Source of the DNA: Deltaproteobacteria bacterium
GTDB lineage: Bacteria; JACQOV01
Direction: 5' to 3'
Length of the DNA stretch: 50,807 bases
Assembly: GCA_016202395.1 (NCBI GenBank)
Contig: JACQOV010000009.1
Location: 1-50,807, forward strand
Both the position numbers and the translations under genes were made by a program. Shown piece by piece: positions 45,085-50,807 of the stretch (within the stretch, counting starts at the first letter, position 1; every line of letters begins with the position of its first letter). Below the pieces are notes generated by a model. The model was given only the letters and a program-made list of their open reading frames with translations, did no database searches and was not told the DNA's origin.

Positions 45085-45256
45085 ATTATTTCAAGCCTCT
45101 CTTCTCTATATAACTATCGACTCGAAGAAAGCATTTGTTGCTTCGAAATTGAAAAATATTTTTGGATCTCCTTTCAGAGACCCGCTCTATCCAAAATTCT
45201 TTTTAAAAATCATACGATTGGGCTGGAGGACTACTTCATGTAGCAAAAGTCTAAGA

Positions 45257-45273
45257 TCACGAATCTTTCTTAT
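45257..45273 (+). repeat. 17-bp direct repeat, right copy (tcacgaatctttcttat)
   Basis: Exact match to 44422-44438; overlaps the 3' end of the RND gene. Confidence 0.95.
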
Positions 45274-47971
45274 GAAGCAGTTGTAACACAGCGGGGAGAA
45301 CAAGGATGGCGATGAGGAGGGCGCTCCCAACTCCTAACGTGAGGAGCGCCCCTAAACTCGCAACCCCTCGGTGGTGGGCGATCATGAGGGCTCCAAATCC
45401 GATGATGGTAGTTAAGGCAGAAAGAAGAATCGCTTTCCCTGTGCTTTTTTCCATCAAGTTAATGGGACCCCCTCCTTCTTCTAACGAGCGGTGAACCGCA
45501 TGGATACTGTAATCGATTCCTACCCCCAGAATGAGGGGGACGATGATAAGATTCGCGAGATTGAATCGAATGTCAAAGATCCCCATCCCCAAGAGGGTCC
45601 AGAACATCGATGCCAACAAACTCCCCATCACAAGCGAAGCCCAACGGAGGCTGCGAAAATCCCAAAGAAGAACTAGAAAAACCGCAATGAACGAATAGAC
45701 CCCGCCTTGGAGGTAGGCTTGCCTCATGGCCGTGCTCGATTCATAAAGCTGAAGTGCGGAGCCTGCAACGGAGGGGTTGACCCCGCGCAACTCTTGAACA
45801 AAAACTTTCCTCGGCCCCGGCTCCCAAATGTCCTCCTCTGGAAAAATCTGGATCAAATATTTTCCAGTGTCGCCGATGTACCGATCTCGGATCAGCGATG
45901 GAACCTGTTCCAATGTCATTCCAATAGGATGAAGGTTATCCCGCAAAAGTTTAAGTTTCTTTTCAAAATCGGAAAAAAGCCGCCCCTGGAAACCAACCAG
46001 AGCCTCTTCACTCTGTTGAGGATCGATTTTTTGAATGCTTCCCAAGAAACGATCGAGCCGTTTGCGCGCTCCTGCAACGGTATCGGGAGCCTCCTGTTCG
46101 GGGTGTTCCTCTTCCTCACGGATCTTGAATCGAATCCGGTCGACAATCGCCTCAATCTCTTGGGGATCAGGCTCAAAAGCGGCCTCTTGCTGCACCGTAA
46201 ACGGTTCAATGAAGGGACCTAACATTCCAATCCTCTCTTTTTTCACCTCTTGTTCTTTCGGGACAAAGCTTAAGACAGAGCGGACGGAGCCCACGCTAGA
46301 AAGCCCTTCATACCGAGCCACTTTGGCAGCCAACTCCTCCAAAGTAGAGGCTTGATCGGTCCCAAAGAGACTCGACCATCCTCCCGAATCGATCAAGCGT
46401 TGTTCCCATTCCACCGATTCGGTGCCGCGAGCCTGAAGATTCAGCAAATTAGAATCGTAGTGAACCTGGAAACCAAAAATGGGGACCCCTAAGGTGATTC
46501 CCAGAGCGACCCCTACGATTATTTTAGGATGATGGAAAAGATACTCCAAAAGAGGGTTCAGATAAGGAACGTGGGAGATACGAGTCACTTCGCGAGCCTT
46601 CGTTCTGCGCGCCCTCCCCTTTTCGAGAAGGAAGACCATCGCAGGCAGAACTGTTAAAGAGGCCCATAGACAAAGCAAAACACCGGTTCCCGCAATAACG
46701 CCAAGTTCTGCGATCCCTCGGAAGCTTGCTACACCTAAGGCATAGAAGGCTAATGCGGTTGTGATGGCGCTCGAAAAATTGGCCCGTCCCACCTGAACAG
46801 AGACCTGTCGGATCGCCGGCTCGAACGCGATCCCCCTCTCCCGGTTCTCATCGTAACGGACCACCCAATGGATTCCAAAATCGATCCCCAAACCGGCCAA
46901 GATCGATCCAAACGCCATCGATAGAACCGTAAGATGGCCAATCGCTAACGTCACAAAACCGACCGACCAAAAGAGACCCATCAAAAGCGCAACGATAGGA
47001 AAGATCGGACGCCAGAAAGACCGAAACGAGAAGACAAACAACAGCACAATCCCAACAAGGGCAATGAGCGTTGCAATCGTCATATCCCGAAAACTGGCGA
47101 CCATCTCATCGGCCCCCAGCGCGGGAGATCCGGTCACGCCAATCCGAAGATCTGGAAAATCTTTGCGGACCTCTTCAATAGGATGACGAATCCGAGCAAT
47201 CGCTTCTTTCTCTGTAATGAATCCTCCAGTGGTCTCCCGAATGACAGCCAGAATGAGAAGCATCCCAGCGTCCTCTTTCACGATGTAGCCATCTTCAGAG
47301 ATCGTCCCTCCGGTTTTAAAGAGGGCGTTCCAGGGAGAGCGGTATCCCCCTTTTTTTTCAATGGCTAGCGTTGCGCTTTCCATCACAGCGCTTAAGATCT
47401 CTAAATCGCCGGGATGAATCTTCCCTTTTTTCTGCGCTTTCGTTTCTCCCAACAAACCGATCACCGCCGTTCGGACCAAGGCTTTGTTAATCTCTGTGTT
47501 AATGGCGTTAAGCAATGTGGCAAGATCCGGGGTGGCAGTGACCTCCGTTAAAAAATCTTGATGACGCTCCAATTTTTCTCGAAGATCCTCCAGTTCCTCC
47601 ACCGAAAGATAAAGAAGGGCATTGCCCTGAAAGATCTCGGGAGGAATTCGATAAAAAACCTCTTGGATGAAATCCTCTTTCTCGAAACGTTCCCCCAAGC
47701 GGTTGGCCAGTTCTCTAGCCCGATCGAGATCGTCCCCTTCCACCACAACCACCACTTCGTCATCTCCAAATTCCGCTCGATAATCTTTGTAGATTTGGTA
47801 AAAAGGGTTTTTGGGAGAAAGGAGCTCGCTGCGCGCTGTGATAAATTCGATCTTCTCTACAGTGAAAACGACCGAAGCAACAGCGATCAGAAAAGAGACA
47901 ATCAGAACCGTCCAAGGAAAGCGGCAAACAAGGGAAGCGATGAATTCAAGCGGGGATCTTTTTTCAGCCAT
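45257..47971 (-). CDS. RND/MMPL family transporter, HpnN-like
   Basis: Two large loops; [26 protein letters not shown] and [26 protein letters not shown]-rich TM4/TM10 pattern. Confidence 0.88.
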   Translation of the reverse strand: MAEKRSPLEFIASLVCRFPWTVLIVSFLIAVASVVFTVEKIEFITARSELLSPKNPFYQIYKDYRAEFGDDEVVVVVEGDDLDRARELANRLGERFEKEDFIQEVFYRIPPEIFQGNALLYLSVEELEDLREKLERHQDFLTEVTATPDLATLLNAINTEINKALVRTAVIGLLGETKAQKKGKIHPGDLEILSAVMESATLAIEKKGGYRSPWNALFKTGGTISEDGYIVKEDAGMLLILAVIRETTGGFITEKEAIARIRHPIEEVRKDFPDLRIGVTGSPALGADEMVASFRDMTIATLIALVGIVLLFVFSFRSFWRPIFPIVALLMGLFWSVGFVTLAIGHLTVLSMAFGSILAGLGIDFGIHWVVRYDENRERGIAFEPAIRQVSVQVGRANFSSAITTALAFYALGVASFRGIAELGVIAGTGVLLCLWASLTVLPAMVFLLEKGRARRTKAREVTRISHVPYLNPLLEYLFHHPKIIVGVALGITLGVPIFGFQVHYDSNLLNLQARGTESVEWEQRLIDSGGWSSLFGTDQASTLEELAAKVARYEGLSSVGSVRSVLSFVPKEQEVKKERIGMLGPFIEPFTVQQEAAFEPDPQEIEAIVDRIRFKIREEEEHPEQEAPDTVAGARKRLDRFLGSIQKIDPQQSEEALVGFQGRLFSDFEKKLKLLRDNLHPIGMTLEQVPSLIRDRYIGDTGKYLIQIFPEEDIWEPGPRKVFVQELRGVNPSVAGSALQLYESSTAMRQAYLQGGVYSFIAVFLVLLWDFRSLRWASLVMGSLLASMFWTLLGMGIFDIRFNLANLIIVPLILGVGIDYSIHAVHRSLEEGGGPINLMEKSTGKAILLSALTTIIGFGALMIAHHRGVASLGALLTLGVGSALLIAILVLPAVLQLLHKKDS

Positions 47972-49250
47972 TCGTTTTTCTTTCAATTCGAGAGATCCCA
48001 CGCATGTACGGTCTTAAAACTTCCGGTATCGTTACACTCCCATCTGCCTCTTGATAATTCTCTAAAATAGCGACAACGGTTCTGCCGATAGCCAGCCCCG
48101 AACCATTGAGTGTGTGAACCCATATGGATTTTCCTCCCGACTTGGAACGATATCGCACGTTGATCCGACGCGCTTGAAAATCCTCAAAATTGCTGCAAGA
48201 AGAGATCTCACGGTATCGCCCCTGCGAAGGGATCCAAACCTCGATGTCGTAAGTCTTGGCGGAAGCAAATCCCAGATCCCCGCTGCACAACGTCATGACA
48301 CGATACGGAAGGCCGAGCTGCTGAAGGACGTGTTCCGCATCCTGCGTTAACGATTCGAGAGCTTCATAAGAGCGCTCCGGTTCCACAAACTGAACGAGTT
48401 CCACCTTGTTGAATTGATGTTGCCGGATGAGCCCCCGAACCTCTTGTCCATAGCTTCCTGCCTCCCGGCGAAAACAGGCGGTGTAGGCCACATATTTTTT
48501 AGGAAGATCGGCGCTGTTCAAGATTTCATCACGATGGAGATTGGTGACCGGAACCTCCGCCGTAGGGACGAGAAAAAATTCGGGGTCTTGGATCTTAAAA
48601 AGATCCTCTTCAAATTTAGGGAGCTGCCCGGTGCCAACCAAGCTTTGACGAGAAACCAAGAAAGGGACAAAGACCTCGGTGTAGCCGCGCTGAGTGTGGA
48701 GATCGAGCATCCATTGAATGAGGGCCATCTCTAATCGCGCCCCTAACCCCCAAGAGACCGCGAAACGGGCCCCTGAAATCTTGGCCGCCCTTTCAAAATC
48801 CAAGATTCCTAAGCTCTCCCCCACCTCGATATGGGATTTCGGTTGGAATGAAAATGAACGCGGTGTTCCCCATAAACGCGCCTCCCGATTCTCTTCCGAA
48901 GAAGAGCCTTGAGGAACGGTTTCATGTGGAATGTTGGGAAGTTCTAAGAGCTTTGATTCGATTTGAGTTTCGTGGCGCGCAATCTCTTCATCCAAACTTT
49001 TGATCTCCTCCCCCACTTTGCGCATCCTCTCCCGTTTTTTTTCCACCTCCTCATCCCTCTTCCCTTTCGCTCGACCGATATCTTGAGAGACTGCATTCCT
49101 TGCTGCCTTCAAAATCTCCACCTTCTGCAAAAGAGATCTCCAGGCCTGATCCAGCTCCAATAAGGGTTTGAGATCGAATTCTCCACCACGTCGAGCTAGG
49201 CAACGCCCTGCTTCTTCTCCATGTTCCCGAAGCCATCGGAGATCTAACAT
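47964..49250 (-). CDS. serS: Seryl-tRNA synthetase
   Basis: [142 protein letters not shown]. Confidence 0.98.
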   Translation of the reverse strand: MLDLRWLREHGEEAGRCLARRGGEFDLKPLLELDQAWRSLLQKVEILKAARNAVSQDIGRAKGKRDEEVEKKRERMRKVGEEIKSLDEEIARHETQIESKLLELPNIPHETVPQGSSSEENREARLWGTPRSFSFQPKSHIEVGESLGILDFERAAKISGARFAVSWGLGARLEMALIQWMLDLHTQRGYTEVFVPFLVSRQSLVGTGQLPKFEEDLFKIQDPEFFLVPTAEVPVTNLHRDEILNSADLPKKYVAYTACFRREAGSYGQEVRGLIRQHQFNKVELVQFVEPERSYEALESLTQDAEHVLQQLGLPYRVMTLCSGDLGFASAKTYDIEVWIPSQGRYREISSCSNFEDFQARRINVRYRSKSGGKSIWVHTLNGSGLAIGRTVVAILENYQEADGSVTIPEVLRPYMRGISRIERKTNG

Positions 49251-49567
49251 TAAGACTCTCTCCCTTCAAAATTCTCAAGATTCTCAAAGAGATCTAGGGC
49301 TTCATCCACCAAATTTAGAAACTTGATTCCCATCCCCGACTTTCGAGAGGAGTCCACCACACAACCTCGAATTTTGATCGGCTCGGAACGCCCTGGCGAA
49401 TTAAATCGAAGAAACACTTCCGTCCCTTGCGGCAAAGGATGAGGGGTCTCCACAAAGATCCCTCCTTGGCTGACGTCTCTCGAATAGACCGGAAGGATGT
49501 GATCCCCTTCGACCAGATCGAGGTCCACTCGCAAGAACCGACGCGGCTGTAAACGTTTCTCTTCCAT
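49250..49567 (-). CDS. PilZ domain protein
   Basis: [10 protein letters not shown] and [13 protein letters not shown] match RxxxR and DxSxxG c-di-GMP motifs. Confidence 0.9.
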   Translation of the reverse strand: MEEKRLQPRRFLRVDLDLVEGDHILPVYSRDVSQGGIFVETPHPLPQGTEVFLRFNSPGRSEPIKIRGCVVDSSRKSGMGIKFLNLVDEALDLFENLENFEGRES

Positions 49568-49620
49568 GAAGGGCTTCTAAATTAGCACTTTTATCCCTTT
49601 CATTGCAACGCTTCGACAAC

Positions 49621-49654
49621 GAAAAAGGGCCCCAACCTTGTGATTGGGGCCCTT
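49621..49654 (-). terminator. Rho-independent terminator downstream of the porin-like gene
   Basis: Perfect stem aagggccccaa/ttggggccctt (11 bp) followed on the minus strand by a T tract. Confidence 0.92.
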
Positions 49655-49678
49655 GAGAGATCCTAGCCAGAGTGATCT

Positions 49679-50806
49679 CTAGAAATGAAAGAGGAAACGA
49701 CCTTGAAACGTGGTGATGTCGGAAGGCTCTCCAGCATTACCACTGTAGTAATTCAGCCCTTGACTGGCAAAGAGATGCCCCAGATCTAACCCCACTTGAA
49801 CGTTGGAGTTGAGATCGTGGGAAAGCCCCGTATCGATTTCAAAGCCGACCTGTCTATCCCCCGCCGCCCCCTCTGAGAGGAGCTGACCATAAATCACAGC
49901 AAGATTGGCTCCTGTCTGTTCTGTGAGATTATAAACGGCTGAAGGCTTTGCATACCAAACGTTCTGAACGGGGCCTAGCTGAGTCCCTGCAGCCACAGGC
50001 TGATTTCGGAAAAGGATCACCGCCACATCGTAATCGGGATTAAACGCGATCGAATTCACATCGGTGTCTGTCGCGCTATCATCCCCTCGAGAAAGCCCCA
50101 CCTCTAAACCAAAATCCCACATCTCCCAAGGATACTCCGCGCGAACAACCGCATTAACGACATTCACATTGCATTCGAGAGTTGCGGTACACTCCGCTAA
50201 ATAGGCCAGCGTCGCATCATCACTGGTCTCACCGGTATAGTAAGCCAGTTCTCCAGAAAGGGTAGCCCCCATGAGATCCGCTTGACCATAAAGATCAATA
50301 ATGTAGATATCGGTGTCGTTGGCTGGATCTTTCCGGTAGACAAAATAGAGACCCCCTTCATAGGTTTCCTTCTTATAAAGAGCGGCTAAAACATAGTCAT
50401 CCGCATCATCGGCTCCAGCAGGATCTCCTAAAGTATTCTCTAAAAGCTTCTCATACAACAACGAAACATAGAGATCCCCAAACTGCCCAATCCATTGAAT
50501 CCGATCGGCCGTGTCGCCGAAATCGTCATCCATCTGATTTCCATCGTTAGTGAGCACTCCTAAACCCCAATTGCTGGGCTGACGTCCGATTCGCCAAAGC
50601 CCAAAAGCCGTCTTGATTTCACCATAAACTCTCCGAATAGAGAGCATATCTTTATCTTGATCCAACACCAAAACACTTCCACCGGACCCGAATGTTCCCG
50701 TGTTCGTACAGGCAGGAACATCCGCGATTCCATCACCATTTAGATCGGCGCCACAAAGAGTATCCACCTGAACCAAGTTGGGAGAATTAAACACATCTCC
50801 CACCAC
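49679..50806 (-). CDS. Outer-membrane porin-like beta-barrel protein (5' end outside window)
   Basis: ORF open to the window edge; FGLWRIGRQPSNWGLGVLTNDGNQMDDDFGDTADRIQWIGQFGDLYVSLLYEK; C-terminal Phe (FLFHF). Confidence 0.75.
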   Translation of the reverse strand: MVGDVFNSPNLVQVDTLCGADLNGDGIADVPACTNTGTFGSGGSVLVLDQDKDMLSIRRVYGEIKTAFGLWRIGRQPSNWGLGVLTNDGNQMDDDFGDTADRIQWIGQFGDLYVSLLYEKLLENTLGDPAGADDADDYVLAALYKKETYEGGLYFVYRKDPANDTDIYIIDLYGQADLMGATLSGELAYYTGETSDDATLAYLAECTATLECNVNVVNAVVRAEYPWEMWDFGLEVGLSRGDDSATDTDVNSIAFNPDYDVAVILFRNQPVAAGTQLGPVQNVWYAKPSAVYNLTEQTGANLAVIYGQLLSEGAAGDRQVGFEIDTGLSHDLNSNVQVGLDLGHLFASQGLNYYSGNAGEPSDITTFQGRFLFHF

Positions 50807-50807
50807 A

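Noticed and set aside
1-50807. CRISPR array, rRNA operon, prophage or autonomous IS
   Set aside because: No regularly spaced direct repeats, no rRNA-like sequence, no integrase, capsid or transposase motifs in any provided frame.

Overview
A 50.8 kb chromosomal-type bacterial window, densely coding, with no rRNA, CRISPR array, prophage or recognisable transposase. I support about 45 CDS, one tRNA-Ser(UGA), four toxin-antitoxin-like modules (MNT/HEPN, BrnT/BrnA, VapB/VapC, HigB/HigA), two c-di-GMP-linked proteins (HD-GYP, PilZ) and several tight operons. Three things stand out. (1) A minus-strand operon (27.9-31.6 kb plus the hybrid kinase at 23.8-26.5 kb) encodes a 955-aa PilZ / LuxD-like alpha-beta hydrolase / SAM-methyltransferase fusion beside two paralogous multi-TM histidine kinases. 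The kinases are separated by a single in-frame TAA, and the second has no ATG/GTG/TTG start upstream of its conserved N-terminus. (2) An eight-gene, mostly stop/start-overlapping plus-strand operon (31.8-39.8 kb) combines inositol-phosphate synthase, CDP-alcohol phosphotransferase, nucleotidyltransferase, HAD phosphatase, ATP-grasp, class III aminotransferase, Gfo/Idh dehydrogenase and a flippase-like membrane protein. It is a candidate pathway for an inositol- or aminocyclitol-derived lipid or solute. (3) Palindromic repeats have repeatedly entered genes in frame (hemW, rluA-family, ATP-grasp, PAP2 N-terminus, several C-termini and stop codons), and large modular intergenic palindromes occur at about 0, 14.8 and 42.7 kb. 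A HigBA cassette is also bracketed by an exact 17-bp direct repeat. No searches were run; family names come from motif recognition.
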